A DNA stretch of 64,000 nt from a gamma proteobacterium symbiont of Stewartia floridana (GCA_003676145.1 NAUB01000021.1:186001-250000), one strand, 5' to 3'. Positions 17,470-27,267 are shown, numbered from the stretch's first letter. Notes: generated by a model not told the origin, from the sequence alone. Made by a program: numbers and translations.

Positions 17470-18237
17470 ATGGATTACGCTAGGCGATTTTCAGGTATTT
17501 CACGCTTATATGGCCAACAGGGAGTCAGTTGCATACGGAGTTCAAATATAGCGGTCATTGGAGTAGGCGGAGTTGGATCCTGGGTAGTGGAAGCACTCGC
17601 ACGAAGTGGAATTGGAAACATAAGTCTATTTGATCTGGATCATGTGGCAGAATCAAATATCAACCGACAACTTCAAGCGCTTGAGAGTGAGTTCGGAAAA
17701 GCGAAAGTGAGAGTTCTTGCTGAAAGGGTAGGGCAGATCAATTCAGAATGTAGAGTCGATTGCATTGAAGAGTTTGTTGAGGAAAAAAACCTGCAGCAGT
17801 TACTTTGTAAAGATTACAACTATGTAATTGATTGCATTGACAACTTCCGTACAAAGGCGGCCTTGATTGCCTACTGTAAAAGAGAAAAACTTCCAATAAT
17901 TACTGTTGGCGGTGCCGGTGGACAACTTGATCCCACAAAAATTCGCAAAATAGATCTGAGTCGCAGTGAACAGGATCCGTTACTATCAAAAACCAGAAAA
18001 CTACTCAGGCAAAAGTATAATTTTCCGGTTAATTTGAAGCGGCGTTTTGGTGTGCCATGCGTATATTCGACGGAACAACAGAGCGCACCTGTTGATGTGA
18101 CCTGCTTGGAATCAGGCAGTGGGTTTCAGAGTGATCTGAATTGTGCGGGGTATGGTTCTGTAATGACGGTAACAGCAACTTTTGGAATGGTTGCCGTGGC
18201 GCATGTGCTGAGCCACTTATCTGGAAAACCAGCTTAG
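17470..18237 (+). CDS. tcdA: tRNA threonylcarbamoyladenosine dehydratase TcdA/CsdL
   Basis: A 255-residue ThiF/E1-like enzyme that uses ATP to cyclise t6A37 of tRNA to ct6A. Motifs: IGVGGVGSWVVEALARSGIG (nucleotide-binding loop, about residues 31-50), the acidic patch LFDLDHVAESNINRQ with the E1-type Arg, DCIDNFRTKAALIAYC, and VGGAGGQLDPTKI. Length fits the E. coli enzyme. It starts with MDYARRFSGISRLYG, typical of TcdA. The gene converges on the methyltransferase gene, with the stop codons 5 bp apart. Confidence 0.93.
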   Translation: MDYARRFSGISRLYGQQGVSCIRSSNIAVIGVGGVGSWVVEALARSGIGNISLFDLDHVAESNINRQLQALESEFGKAKVRVLAERVGQINSECRVDCIEEFVEEKNLQQLLCKDYNYVIDCIDNFRTKAALIAYCKREKLPIITVGGAGGQLDPTKIRKIDLSRSEQDPLLSKTRKLLRQKYNFPVNLKRRFGVPCVYSTEQQSAPVDVTCLESGSGFQSDLNCAGYGSVMTVTATFGMVAVAHVLSHLSGKPA

Positions 18238-18243
18238 ATCAGT

Positions 18244-18840
18244 TTAGTCTGTCAGCTTGCGAGCAAGTGCGACAGTATAGGTTTTTCCCTGCTTCAGCTT
18301 TTTGTAGTCACCAAAAACATCAGTTAGGTTGCGTTTCATATACTGACGTAAACCGTTTATGGTGACTACATAGAGCTTACCTCCAGGCTTAAGTCTCGAG
18401 TAAGCATCATTGAGTATAAGAGATAGCATCTCTTTGCCTACTTTAGCAGGAATATTTGAGGCGATAACATCAAATTCGATTTGTGAATCTATATGGTCAA
18501 AAGCATTGCTCAAAATTGCTTTTGCATTCGTTAGATTGTTGCGTTTGGCGTTGGCATTAGCATAATCTACCGCCATAAAGTCTTTATCAACTAGTAGGGT
18601 TTCGCCTTGATAGGCGCGTCGTGCCATATACAGCCCAATGGGGCCATATCCACAACCCAGATCAAGACAACTATCTCCAGGTTCTATCTCGAGAAGATTA
18701 ACCAGGAGTTGTGTGCCAACATCAATTTCCTTAGGGGAAAATATGCCCCACGTAGAGTGGAAGATAAGTTTCTCACCCGCTAAATCGGCAGAAAATACGA
18801 TATCCTTTCTAAGTTTATCCAGTTTAGTGGTATCTTGCAT
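18244..18840 (-). CDS. Class I SAM-dependent methyltransferase (MTS/RsmC-like)
   Basis: A 198-residue protein with the small-methyltransferase (MTS) fold: LIFHSTWGIFSPKEIDVGTQLL at the start, SAM-binding motif I DLGCGYGPIGLYMA (about 58-71), the motif II acid in LLVDKDFMAVDYA, and NIPAK in place of the catalytic NPP(Y/F) motif. RsmC/RlmG-type enzymes methylate rRNA guanine through NPPF; the change to NIPA makes the target uncertain. Length matches the C-terminal half of RsmC alone. Substrate unknown. Confidence 0.85.
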   Translation of the reverse strand: MQDTTKLDKLRKDIVFSADLAGEKLIFHSTWGIFSPKEIDVGTQLLVNLLEIEPGDSCLDLGCGYGPIGLYMARRAYQGETLLVDKDFMAVDYANANAKRNNLTNAKAILSNAFDHIDSQIEFDVIASNIPAKVGKEMLSLILNDAYSRLKPGGKLYVVTINGLRQYMKRNLTDVFGDYKKLKQGKTYTVALARKLTD

Positions 18841-18918
18841 ATGCTGCGAAATATAAGTTGATATTCTAAATACTTAAGTTTATAACAGAGAAGTATTGGA
18901 TGCCATGTAAAATTGACT

Positions 18919-19536
18919 TCAGTTACTGATCTGAAAGATCGCTTCTAAAATGGTATTTTCATCTTGGTAATCAATTGGGATTGGCCAGTAACCATTGTCT
19001 GTTTTGAGTACCAGTGAGGGAAAACTGTGAACGCCCATAGATCTGCATTGTTTGATTTCTTCAAGAAGTTGAATGGCCGTGGCATCACTGTAAAAAGTTT
19101 TTGAAAAAATAGCGCCCCTGATTCCGAGACTACCAGCCAGTTTTTCTAGAATATTTGAATCGGAAGGGTTCATCGCTTTCAGATAGTAGGCCTGTTGAAT
19201 GGCGTAAATCATCTCTTTTTCTTTAGTAGGCTCTATCTCTCTTACTGCGATGATAGACCTGCATGCCGGATATGTTGAACGACGTGGTGTGTTATTAATC
19301 CAGAAATCGTAGTTAAATTCAGTAGCAGGAAGTCTGGTTTGAATTATTTTCCAAGTCTCCTCTATTTTTCTGCGCAAGTCAGCATCCATTGGCTGCTCAG
19401 AATCTGGTGCCAGACCACCTAAAAGAAAACTTACCGATATATCGGAAGGCAACTTCTCTAACAGGCGGTTAAGGGTGGGACGAAACGCCCAACACCAACT
19501 GCACATGGGATCATGTATGTAATATAAATGTTGCAT
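18919..19536 (-). CDS. DsbA/FrnE-family thioredoxin-fold oxidoreductase
   Basis: A 205-residue protein with thioredoxin-fold start MQHLYYIHDPMCSWCWAF, where CSWC (Cys12, Cys15) is the redox pair. The helical insert and the segment MGVHSFPSLVLKTDNGYWPI with the cis-Pro loop (SFPS) fit the DsbA-like FrnE/2-hydroxychromene isomerase group. There is no signal peptide, so it is probably cytoplasmic. It lies 79 bp upstream of the methyltransferase on the same strand; co-transcription is possible. Substrate unknown. Confidence 0.87.
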   Translation of the reverse strand: MQHLYYIHDPMCSWCWAFRPTLNRLLEKLPSDISVSFLLGGLAPDSEQPMDADLRRKIEETWKIIQTRLPATEFNYDFWINNTPRRSTYPACRSIIAVREIEPTKEKEMIYAIQQAYYLKAMNPSDSNILEKLAGSLGIRGAIFSKTFYSDATAIQLLEEIKQCRSMGVHSFPSLVLKTDNGYWPIPIDYQDENTILEAIFQISN

Positions 19537-19783
19537 TCAACTCATTCGGCTATGGATTTCAAATAAAAAATTTCACTTAACCAATAATGACTGAGATTAT
19601 TATATATGGATATAGAGTTGAATAACATTACACTACACCAGTTATCAATGTATTATTGAGGCTAAGAAATTTATTCTATTAAACAGAGTGTTAAGTGTAG
19701 ATAGGGATAGACTGTCAAAAATTAAGCAGTAAGTGTAATAGCATAATCGAGTATTAACTCTAATCAAGAGTAGTTAGATCGGA

Positions 19784-20278
19784 ATGATGAAATCAAGGAT
19801 GAAACTTATAGTAAGTATAGTGATATCATTATCATTCATGCCTGTTGTGGCGGAGGATAACAAGTGGCTCTCTCTGGAAAGTGAGGGAATGTATATTCTT
19901 AAATTATATGGTTTGTCGCGAGGAGACTATATTACCGTAAACATCTTTTCATCAGTCGTTAACGATGAGGAGAGGGCAATAAAGGCGTTTTACAGGTTTA
20001 CGGACAAAGACAAGCAAAGACTTATCAGAATAGATGATCAATACCATGTGCAATTGACAACGATACCAGGCTTATCGGTAATAACAACAATGAGGCGAAC
20101 CTCTGATCAATCCGGAAAGCAGATGCTTGTCCATTATCAGGCTTTTTATATAGAGAATAGACAAAAGCTCTGGTATGTGAGAACTGAGCTGAACAATCGC
20201 TTGGATCTGCTGATTGAGAACTATAGTCAGGTTTTGGATCATACGTTCACGATGATGAATTTAGAAAAGCCGCGATGA
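19784..20278 (+). CDS. Secreted protein of unknown function
   Basis: A 164-residue protein with a signal peptide (MMKSRMKLIVSIVISLSFMPVVAEDN, cleavage likely after VVA). The mature part is mixed alpha/beta, with YILKLYGLSRGDYITVNIF and YQAFYIENRQKLWYVRTELNNRLDLL. It has no cysteines and no motif that I recognise. It lies in AT-rich DNA, 101 bp upstream of a tiny membrane-protein gene. Probably real because of the signal peptide and a uniform coding character. Confidence 0.7.
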   Translation: MMKSRMKLIVSIVISLSFMPVVAEDNKWLSLESEGMYILKLYGLSRGDYITVNIFSSVVNDEERAIKAFYRFTDKDKQRLIRIDDQYHVQLTTIPGLSVITTMRRTSDQSGKQMLVHYQAFYIENRQKLWYVRTELNNRLDLLIENYSQVLDHTFTMMNLEKPR

Positions 20279-20378
20279 AACTATTGGGTCGTCGGATTAA
20301 TAAGCAGAGAAAATACTTCAATTGAAGTATCATTGAATCAACCGACAATAAAATTGAACTTTAGCTCACGGAGCAGAT

Positions 20379-20552
20379 GTGTTAAAAGCAGCCCTATTGA
20401 CTAAAATTGCATTTTGGATGACTGTGCTTGGTATTTTTGCATTAATTACTCCGAACCCGGCTTGGCCGGAGTGGTTGGCAAGAATGGTGCTTTCAACGGG
20501 TATAGCGTTAGGATTGGTGACAGTGGGGTTGTCACTTTGGAAAAAAAGATAG
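20379..20552 (+). CDS. 57-residue membrane protein
   Basis: A GTG at 20379 with GGAG at 20370-20373 opens a frame of 57 codons ending in TAG at 20552. The product has two hydrophobic stretches (AFWMTVLGIFALIT and MVLSTGIALGLVTVGLSL) around PNPAWPEW and ends in WKKR, a topology typical of a small two-pass inner-membrane protein. No family recognised. It follows the secreted-protein gene and converges with the ANTAR gene. Confidence 0.55.
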   Translation: MLKAALLTKIAFWMTVLGIFALITPNPAWPEWLARMVLSTGIALGLVTVGLSLWKKR

Positions 20553-20574
20553 TTTGACTAGAAAACATGATGGA

Positions 20575-21138
20575 CTATTTTGGCCTGATTGCATTGATTT
20601 TCTCTTCTGCATCCAGTATTTCCTGTGCAAGAATACGCAATTGAACTCTTTCGGATCTGGCTCTTTGGCGCAATAACTCAAACGCAGATTCCCGTTGTAG
20701 ATTGTGTCGTTCCATTAGAATACCAATTACGACATCCACAACCCTACCTGTTTGAATAGCTTTGCTGTATCTCTGTTCCGTCTCCTTCAAGCGTCTTATA
20801 TCGGTTGCCCATTTTAAAGTGATATTTATATCAGGTAGAAGATCGAGTAGCTTGTCAGGATTGTTAGAAGTTAATGATATCTTTTCAATTTCATGCTGAC
20901 AGATAAACAAAAATAGTGTGCCTGATTCGAATAGCCCCTGAGTTAAATCTGATCCGTCATCATTGTAATAAGTGTTGTCCAGCAAAACCAGATCCGGTGT
21001 AAACTGATCAGATATCAGTAGGGCTTGTTCCTTGGATTTTGCTGTCTGTACATCACAATTAGCTTTGATCAGGATTTTGCTAAGTCGGTCCAGGTTTTTT
21101 TCATTACTTGATACTAACAGGAGTTTTTTCTGGGTCAT
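20575..21138 (-). CDS. ANTAR-domain response regulator (NasT/AmiR type)
   Basis: A 187-residue protein with a receiver-like domain (LLLVSSNEKNLDRL; Asp in DLVLLDNT at about 54) and a C-terminal ANTAR RNA-binding domain: AIQTGRVVDVVIGILMERHN, then ESAFELLRQRARSERVQLR and LAQEIL. ANTAR proteins bind paired hexaloop hairpins in leader RNAs and prevent termination. The N-terminal acidic pair is replaced by serines (SSN), so it may not be phosphorylated like a normal receiver. No sensor or nas/ami gene is adjacent; the RNA target is unknown. Confidence 0.87.
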   Translation of the reverse strand: MTQKKLLLVSSNEKNLDRLSKILIKANCDVQTAKSKEQALLISDQFTPDLVLLDNTYYNDDGSDLTQGLFESGTLFLFICQHEIEKISLTSNNPDKLLDLLPDINITLKWATDIRRLKETEQRYSKAIQTGRVVDVVIGILMERHNLQRESAFELLRQRARSERVQLRILAQEILDAEEKINAIRPK

Positions 21139-21419
21139 GTTAGATGCTCTAGAACTGAATCAAACAAACATCTATTGCGATGTTTCTATTGTTTGTCTTG
21201 GATCTGATTGGGATTTTCTCAGTCATCAAAATATACTTTAGGAGAAAATGATCAGTCGACTGCATGGATGCAGAGGTGAATAGATTGGTTTCAATAGGAT
21301 TCACTTTACGATAATCTTGTTTTTTCAATCATAATCCGTAACGCAGCCTTAGTGTGATCATGAAATATTAGGTATCAAATTCACTGTATAGTCACCATTC
21401 TCATAAAAATATTAAACTA

Positions 21420-23141
21420 TTATTCATGTTGACTGTTTCCATAACGATCTAAATTTTTCATGCTGAAATTGATGTTCTCAGGAAATATGGAGATCAAATT
21501 ATCTAGCTTGCCAGGAGGTCCGGTCAGGTAGCCTTGCACGTAATCACAATTTAGGCTCGATAAATATTTTCGTTGAGACTCGCTTTCAACGCCTTCAGCG
21601 GTTATCGACATGGTTAAATTATGAGCCATATTGATTATGGTTTCGATCATCTGGTTGCTGCCGCAATCTTTTTTGATTTTTTCTGTAAAAGAGCTGTCAA
21701 TCTTCAGTTTACTGACGCCAATTCGTTTGATGTTATTAAGTGATGAATAACCGATTCCAAAATTGTCGATTACAATATTTACACCTATTCTATTCAGGTC
21801 ATCAAAAACAGCAAACTCATCAGAAGTCATTTCCATGATTGCCTCTTCAGTAACTTCAAGTTCTATTGAGTTGGCAGGCAAATCGGTTTCTGTCAGCACC
21901 TCTTCGATGGTTTTAATCAACATGCCGGACTCGATCTGTACGCTGAATATGTTAATGGCAATATTTACATTGAGTGCATACTTTTTTCGCCAACTATCAA
22001 TCTCTCGACAAGCTGTTTTAAAGGTCCAGTAACTGAGTTGCAGCAATAGTCCAGTATCATCCGCAATCGGTAAGAACAGCGATGGGGAAATATCGCCATA
22101 TTTTGCATGTTTCCAGTGTAATTTTACTTCCAAGGTGGCAACTTTACCGGTGCTCAAGCAGATCTGGGGTTGATACATCAATTCCAAGTCGCCGCTTGAA
22201 ATGCCCTGTCTCAGATCCTTTTCGATAGTCAGTCTTTGTTGGTGTTGATTGGCGATCTCTTGTGAATAGAACGAATAGCAATTTCTTCCAATCTCCTTGG
22301 CACGGTACATGGCGCAGTCTGCTAGCCTTAGCATGGTTTCACTATCCCGCGCATGTTCTGGAAAAAGGCTAATACCGATACTTACAGAGACTTGTAGCTC
22401 TCTGTGGTCAATAGTGTAGGGAGATTTAAAACACTGCTGTATTTTTTGAGCAACGGTTTCTGCGTGATTGATACTGGTTATACATGAGACGATGACAGCA
22501 AATTCATCACCGCTCAATCTTGCTACCGTATCTGACTCTCTCAGACTATTGCGTAACCTGTTTCCAATGGCACTTAAAAGTTGGTCCCCGGTGAAGTGGC
22601 CCAATGCATCATTAATCTGTTTAAAACGATCCAGATCGAGATAGAAAAGCGCCACGTTTCCTTTGTCTCTGGTGGCCTGTGTCAAGGATAGATTAAGTCG
22701 ATCTGTAAAGAGTGCTCTGTTTGGTAGGCCGGTTAAGTTATCGTAGTAGGCAAGGAGATGAATTTGATTCTCAATCGAGTCCCGATGGCTGATATCGGAA
22801 AAAACAGAAATATAGTGAGTTGCCTTACCGTCAGGGTCATTAAGCGTCGTTATATATTGCCACTGAGGATATACTTCACCATTTTTTCTGCGATTCCATA
22901 ACGTACCTTGCCACTTGCCAGTCGTCTCCAAGGTTTTCCACATGCACTGGTAAAACTCGTCACTGTGGCGACCGGATGAAAACAACTTTGGTTTTTTTCC
23001 GATCACTTGATCCCTGCTGTAACCTGTGACTTCAGTAAAGACAGAATTCACTTCCACAATACGCAGTCTTAAGTCAGTTATAAAAATACCTTCTGTGAGG
23101 GCACCAATGATCTGTTTGGTGGTGAATTCATCCATGGACAA
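21420..23141 (-). CDS. Cytoplasmic PAS-GGDEF-EAL protein with degenerate EAL site
   Basis: A 573-residue protein with no transmembrane segment. PAS (about 10-125) has GYSRDQVIGKKPKLFSSGRH and a PAC part. The GGDEF domain has SGDEF at about 210 and an RESD I-site just before. The EAL domain is eroded: the EAL triplet reads EVK (LEVKLHW, about 337) and the DDFG motif reads DNFG (VIDNFGIGYSS, about 458), although VTEE, AEGVE and QGYLTG remain. Loss of one of the paired aspartates should impair metal binding, so I expect a cyclase or an EAL-type binding or sensory domain rather than a phosphodiesterase. Confidence 0.9.
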   Translation of the reverse strand: MSMDEFTTKQIIGALTEGIFITDLRLRIVEVNSVFTEVTGYSRDQVIGKKPKLFSSGRHSDEFYQCMWKTLETTGKWQGTLWNRRKNGEVYPQWQYITTLNDPDGKATHYISVFSDISHRDSIENQIHLLAYYDNLTGLPNRALFTDRLNLSLTQATRDKGNVALFYLDLDRFKQINDALGHFTGDQLLSAIGNRLRNSLRESDTVARLSGDEFAVIVSCITSINHAETVAQKIQQCFKSPYTIDHRELQVSVSIGISLFPEHARDSETMLRLADCAMYRAKEIGRNCYSFYSQEIANQHQQRLTIEKDLRQGISSGDLELMYQPQICLSTGKVATLEVKLHWKHAKYGDISPSLFLPIADDTGLLLQLSYWTFKTACREIDSWRKKYALNVNIAINIFSVQIESGMLIKTIEEVLTETDLPANSIELEVTEEAIMEMTSDEFAVFDDLNRIGVNIVIDNFGIGYSSLNNIKRIGVSKLKIDSSFTEKIKKDCGSNQMIETIINMAHNLTMSITAEGVESESQRKYLSSLNCDYVQGYLTGPPGKLDNLISIFPENINFSMKNLDRYGNSQHE

Positions 23142-23325
23142 TAAAAAACCTGGTATTCTTAAAGAGTGAACTATCCGTCTGACTGAGCGTAAAAAGTTTC
23201 AGATAAGCATTTAATATTTTAACGCAAGCTTGATACCCTGGAGCAGGGTATAGGTCCTATACATCTGTTTACATACCATCGACTTATCCAATATGACAAA
23301 TTTCACTTTATCTGAGGCGAATTGA

Positions 23326-23436
23326 ATGGCCAAACAAGATAATAATCAGTTGAAGAACTCTAATGTTAGGAGGCGGGGAAAGGGCCATTCCAGTCAGTAT
23401 CGCTGGGACAAGGCGATACGAAAACAGTACATTTGA
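23326..23436 (+). CDS. Possible 36-residue basic protein
   Basis: An ATG at 23326 preceded by GAGG at about 23314-23317 opens a 36-codon frame: MAKQDNNQLKNSN, then RRRGKGHSSQYRWDKAIRK, ending YI. The strong basic charge is like small RNA- or ribosome-associated proteins. No family recognised; it could be chance. Confidence 0.3.
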   Translation: MAKQDNNQLKNSNVRRRGKGHSSQYRWDKAIRKQYI

Positions 23437-23744
23437 AGGGCAACAGTCTAACTCAAGTTCAATTCCGTCACAAATTCTTCAATAATACCAAGCGCTATAG
23501 TCAAGTATGATAAGGATTACCTAATTCAGGTGCATAAACCTGTTGTGATTAAAACGGAAAGTTGAGAGCCGGGAGCTGCAAATCGAGTTTGTTAGCTGGA
23601 AAATGTTAAATACCCAGTGTTTGAGTATGACACTGAGCATCCTGAGTCAGGAGTTTGAATCAGTTTATGGCTTTCAGGCCCTTCCATGGAATTTCATCTG
23701 AGTTCCGGCCAATTCCTTAAAAAAGCTTGAATATCGTAACCGTA

Positions 23745-23796
23745 GGATGCTGCAAACGCTGTCAAGGGTGTCACCCAAGCTCAATTTGCAGCATCC
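23745..23796 (-). terminator. 12-bp inverted repeat after the chemoreceptor gene
   Basis: GGATGCTGCAAA (23745-23756) pairs perfectly with TTTGCAGCATCC (23785-23796). The loop contains another palindrome (GGGTGTCACCC, 23766-23776). It begins 10 bp after the chemoreceptor stop on the minus strand. The T-run is about 20 nt beyond the stem, so it may be a terminator, an mRNA-stabilising hairpin, or a copy of a dispersed repeat. Confidence 0.45.
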
Positions 23797-23806
23797 CACA
23801 GTTCAT

Positions 23807-26203
23807 TCATGCTGCTTTATCACCATGATCAATTGATCGCTCAACCTGTTCCAACAGATTTATGATTGTCGAGGATAGGGGCGCGATCTTAGTATAGAGC
23901 GCTTCTGCCTCATGGATGTGACCACTCTCCTTTTTTTCAATAATCTTCTTGATCAATTCATGCAGTTCATGGTGTGGTTTTTCTATTGAACGCATTTCAG
24001 GAATGTCGCCATACTGGTCCAAACCATCACTGTAGTACCATTTGCCCAACACACAGTCATGATGGGAGACCGCCTCTTCGTGAGAGAGTGATGACATGCC
24101 ATCCAGGAAGGAACGAAGCCTGGCTTTCCAGGCCAGATGGGCCGATTTTGCTGCACTGAAATCAAGCCCACTATCTCCTGAGAACTTAAACTGTTGTATT
24201 ACGCTCTGTAGGGTGGAGGCCAAATTGCCCAGTGAATTGACCGTAGTGGCTGTCGCGTTGGCCTCATCTGCATTCAACTTACTGCTGTCCTTGATGCTAC
24301 AGATGTTTTTGTTTATCTCCTCAGCAACGGTACACTGCTGCTCTGCAGCCGTGGCAATTTGAGTGTTCATCTCACTGATTGTTTCAACGGCTTGATTAAT
24401 CGTACCGAGTGATTTCAGTGCGTCATCGGTCAATTGAACATTTAAATTGACTTTTTCCCGGCCAGCAGACATGACGGATACCGCTTCCTGAGTGCCGTTC
24501 TGAAGCGACTGAATCATATTCTCGATCTCACCCGTTGACTCGTGGGTTCGGGTCGCCAGACTGCGCACTTCATCCGCTACTACGGCAAACCCTCGGCCCT
24601 GCTCGCCAGCGCGGGCAGCTTCGATTGCGGCATTCAACGCTAACAGATTGGTCTGTTCTGCAATGCTCTTGATGACATCGAGAACACCACCGATTCTCAG
24701 ACTCTCCTGTTCAACATTGAGGATAGACTCTTCTGCGAGTTTTACCTCGTCGGCCAGTTCCTTTACTGCAACCGACGTTTGCCGAACGATAGTACATCCA
24801 TTGTGAGCCTCCTTGTTTGCAGTTAAAGCGGAGTGCTCAGCGATCGATGCATTCTTAGCTACATCACTGATACAAGCGGTCATTTGGCTCATTGCTGTTG
24901 CTACTTGTTCAGTTTGTACTTCTTGATTGAGTATGCCTTTGATTATCTGATTGGTATTGTCTGAGGTTTGAGCTACTGATTCTATGACAGATTCAGTAGA
25001 GTGAGCGGTCTTCTTGATCAGGTCACGAATTTTACTCACAAACACATTGAAACAACCAGCCAGTTGGGCTAATTCGTCACGGCCGGACTGATCCAGGGTG
25101 ATCATCAGATTGCCATCTCCATCGGCAATGTTCTGCATGGTGGTCGCAGTTTCCATGATCGGTTTGGATATGGATTTGGCAATAAACCAACTTATTGCAA
25201 TACCTAATGTTAAACCAAGAATAAACAGCGCGATCACCAGTTCAAACACAAACTGGGTACTATCTCTCAATGAGGTGCTGGTTTGGTTGATTGAGGATTG
25301 AAGCTGACTGACAAGGCTGGATAGATTGCCTTGGATCGACTGAAGGTTTACATGGAGGTTGTTACGTACCAGCGCCGCATCGCTACGCCACTCGTCTCCA
25401 CCATGGATCTCACGCAGTTTGGCATAGTGGCCTTTAAAAGCCGTTACGCTTTCTGCAATTCCAGTGATTGAGTCGTATTGATCCAGTGTCAAAAGGTCAT
25501 CCATCTCGAGCAGATTTTGCAGCAGGGATTCGGCCTGTGTCATATAAAGGCCGATATTGTTGATGTTATTGCTGCTTCTAAAAGCGAGATATCCTCTAAC
25601 CCCATTAATGACCTGACTCCAGCTATAGCGTAATTCGCTCAGATCAACGAGCACCTGTTTTCGCTCTTCAGATGCTTCTTCATCCATTTCAGCCAGAATC
25701 ATTTGAGATGCCAGTTGCATGACCGTGCGGTTGATCGGGTTTATATGTTGATTCGCATAATCGATTCCAGGAAAATTCTTTTCGAAGGATGAGGTCTTTT
25801 GTTGTAACACATTGGCGGTTGCTTCAAATGCGCCAATATCCTCTCTAAGGGAGTTCAAAGCGTGACTGAAGTCAATCTCAGGGTTGCGTGCAGTTGCCTG
25901 TCTCAGTTCCTGTAAAATATCTTTATATTTTTTTACGGCTTTCGTGTAGTTCTGCAGATGGTACTCTTCTTTGGTTACCATAAAGAAACCAAGTGACGCC
26001 GTGGCCTGTTCTATATGGAAGGTGAGATCTTTCGCCAATAAAAGCGTGGGTTGGCTGTCTGTGACAACCTTTTCAACATCACTGTTAACCCCGTTAAGGC
26101 TGATAAGCGTTACTGCTGTGCTGATTGAAAAGAGTGAAAGAACCAGCGCAAAACCAAGCCATAGTTTGGTTTTAATCGATGAAAATATAGAGACAACTTG
26201 CAT
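23807..26203 (-). CDS. Methyl-accepting chemotaxis protein with C-terminal CZB domain
   Basis: A 798-residue chemoreceptor. A transmembrane segment (about 10-32), a long helical periplasmic region of about 280 residues (HBM-like, with no PAS character), a second segment (about 318-340) and HAMP lead into the signalling domain. The hairpin tip reads [34 protein letters not shown] at about residue 528, the universal MCP core. The last 100 residues are a CZB domain: [17 protein letters not shown] and [11 protein letters not shown] give the zinc-binding His/Cys set. The start has GGAG upstream. CZB receptors respond to zinc or hypochlorous acid; a second CZB protein is encoded at 14443-17376. No che genes are in the window. 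Confidence 0.93.
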   Translation of the reverse strand: MQVVSIFSSIKTKLWLGFALVLSLFSISTAVTLISLNGVNSDVEKVVTDSQPTLLLAKDLTFHIEQATASLGFFMVTKEEYHLQNYTKAVKKYKDILQELRQATARNPEIDFSHALNSLREDIGAFEATANVLQQKTSSFEKNFPGIDYANQHINPINRTVMQLASQMILAEMDEEASEERKQVLVDLSELRYSWSQVINGVRGYLAFRSSNNINNIGLYMTQAESLLQNLLEMDDLLTLDQYDSITGIAESVTAFKGHYAKLREIHGGDEWRSDAALVRNNLHVNLQSIQGNLSSLVSQLQSSINQTSTSLRDSTQFVFELVIALFILGLTLGIAISWFIAKSISKPIMETATTMQNIADGDGNLMITLDQSGRDELAQLAGCFNVFVSKIRDLIKKTAHSTESVIESVAQTSDNTNQIIKGILNQEVQTEQVATAMSQMTACISDVAKNASIAEHSALTANKEAHNGCTIVRQTSVAVKELADEVKLAEESILNVEQESLRIGGVLDVIKSIAEQTNLLALNAAIEAARAGEQGRGFAVVADEVRSLATRTHESTGEIENMIQSLQNGTQEAVSVMSAGREKVNLNVQLTDDALKSLGTINQAVETISEMNTQIATAAEQQCTVAEEINKNICSIKDSSKLNADEANATATTVNSLGNLASTLQSVIQQFKFSGDSGLDFSAAKSAHLAWKARLRSFLDGMSSLSHEEAVSHHDCVLGKWYYSDGLDQYGDIPEMRSIEKPHHELHELIKKIIEKKESGHIHEAEALYTKIAPLSSTIINLLEQVERSIDHGDKAA

Positions 26204-26666
26204 GTCGTTCTCCTGGAATTGCCCTAAAAAACAATTTCTTACCTGTTATATTTATTTTTCAGTCAGGTAATATTGTTGAGTCCCTACAAGCCGCCTGTAG
26301 GCATTATTAATTTGCTACAACTTGTCTGGAATCCAGAAGATTTCCTTGAAGAACCGCTGATATGTTCATCAACAGAGGTGTTTCACGAGAACTGCTTTTG
26401 GTCGCACCGGTTTGAAATTATCAGAGACTCCCTATTTCTATATTTGATTCCATTTTCATAGTCAATAATCGACGTTGACTGAAAAAACTTTAAGAATTAT
26501 ATGACTGACAATTAGTAGTAAGGTGTTTCAAACGATTCACTGAGGGTGCTGGAGCAAACTAAAAACCTGCTACTGTTAAAGACTAACTCATGGGGAAATG
26601 CCGAGCTGGCATAAAATGAACGGTGTAATATAAGCGCCCTAGTATCATGAATTAAATGAGTAAGAG
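26204..26666. other. Divergent intergenic region
   Basis: It separates the chemoreceptor and thioredoxin-like genes. I find no sigma28-type flagellar promoter and no gene I can support. Confidence 0.4.
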
Positions 26667-27221
26667 ATGGCCGGAACTCGATATTTTGCCAATCGAACAA
26701 TCACCAGTCAGGGTTATGCGCTGATGTTTGGGGTTTTGTTGTTTCTGTTCTGTCAGTTGGGATACGCAGGATGGCTGGAAGAGGTTAAGCCGCCAACATT
26801 GCCGGCAAAAATTGAATTGAGTGACCTTGATCAGGTGTCGTACAACCTTTCTGAAGCGAAAGGAAAGGTAGTGCTGATTAATTTCTGGGCGAGCTGGTGT
26901 CCACCCTGTATCGAGGAGATGCCTTCATTAATCAGGCTTGCTGAACTAATGAAAATGGATGATCTTCAGGTGCTTGCTGTGAATGTCAATGAGAACAGAA
27001 ATCGGGTTGCGCGTATTGCCAGTAAGTTGGGATTCAACTTTCCCGTGCTGCTCGATGTGGATAGATCAGTGACTAAGGATTGGCGTATCAAGGTTTATCC
27101 CAGCAGCTTTCTGATCGACAAACAAGGCGTCTTGAGATTTAAGGCGATCGGCCCTGTGGAGTGGGATAGCGAAGAGTCAATCAGCCAGGTTAATCGATTG
27201 TTGTCAGAATCCTACCCATAG
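26667..27221 (+). CDS. TlpA/ResA-like periplasmic thioredoxin
   Basis: A 184-residue protein with an N-terminal signal/anchor (MFGVLLFLFCQLGYAGW, about 20-36) and a TlpA/ResA-type thioredoxin domain: LPAKIELSDLDQ, GKVVLINFWASWCPPCIEEMP with the CPPC redox motif at about 78-81, a YPSSFLID cis-Pro loop, and GVLRFKAIGPVEW. Such proteins reduce disulfides in the periplasm, often for cytochrome c maturation. No ccm genes are nearby; the nine-haem cytochrome at 33 kb is a possible indirect client. Confidence 0.9.
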   Translation: MAGTRYFANRTITSQGYALMFGVLLFLFCQLGYAGWLEEVKPPTLPAKIELSDLDQVSYNLSEAKGKVVLINFWASWCPPCIEEMPSLIRLAELMKMDDLQVLAVNVNENRNRVARIASKLGFNFPVLLDVDRSVTKDWRIKVYPSSFLIDKQGVLRFKAIGPVEWDSEESISQVNRLLSESYP

Positions 27222-27267
27222 AATCAAGCGATCGATCCAACCGAGCAGTTCCCGGATTGGCACTGGA

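Larger units (their letters stand above)
23142..23806. other. Intergenic region upstream of the GGDEF gene and downstream of the chemoreceptor
   Basis: It holds one possible tiny gene (23326-23436) and an inverted repeat next to the chemoreceptor stop (23745-23796). The rest is AT-rich with no supported gene. Confidence 0.4.

Noticed and set aside
26273-26461. A 62-codon open frame in the gap after the chemoreceptor
   Set aside because: No ribosome-binding site and no recognisable sequence.
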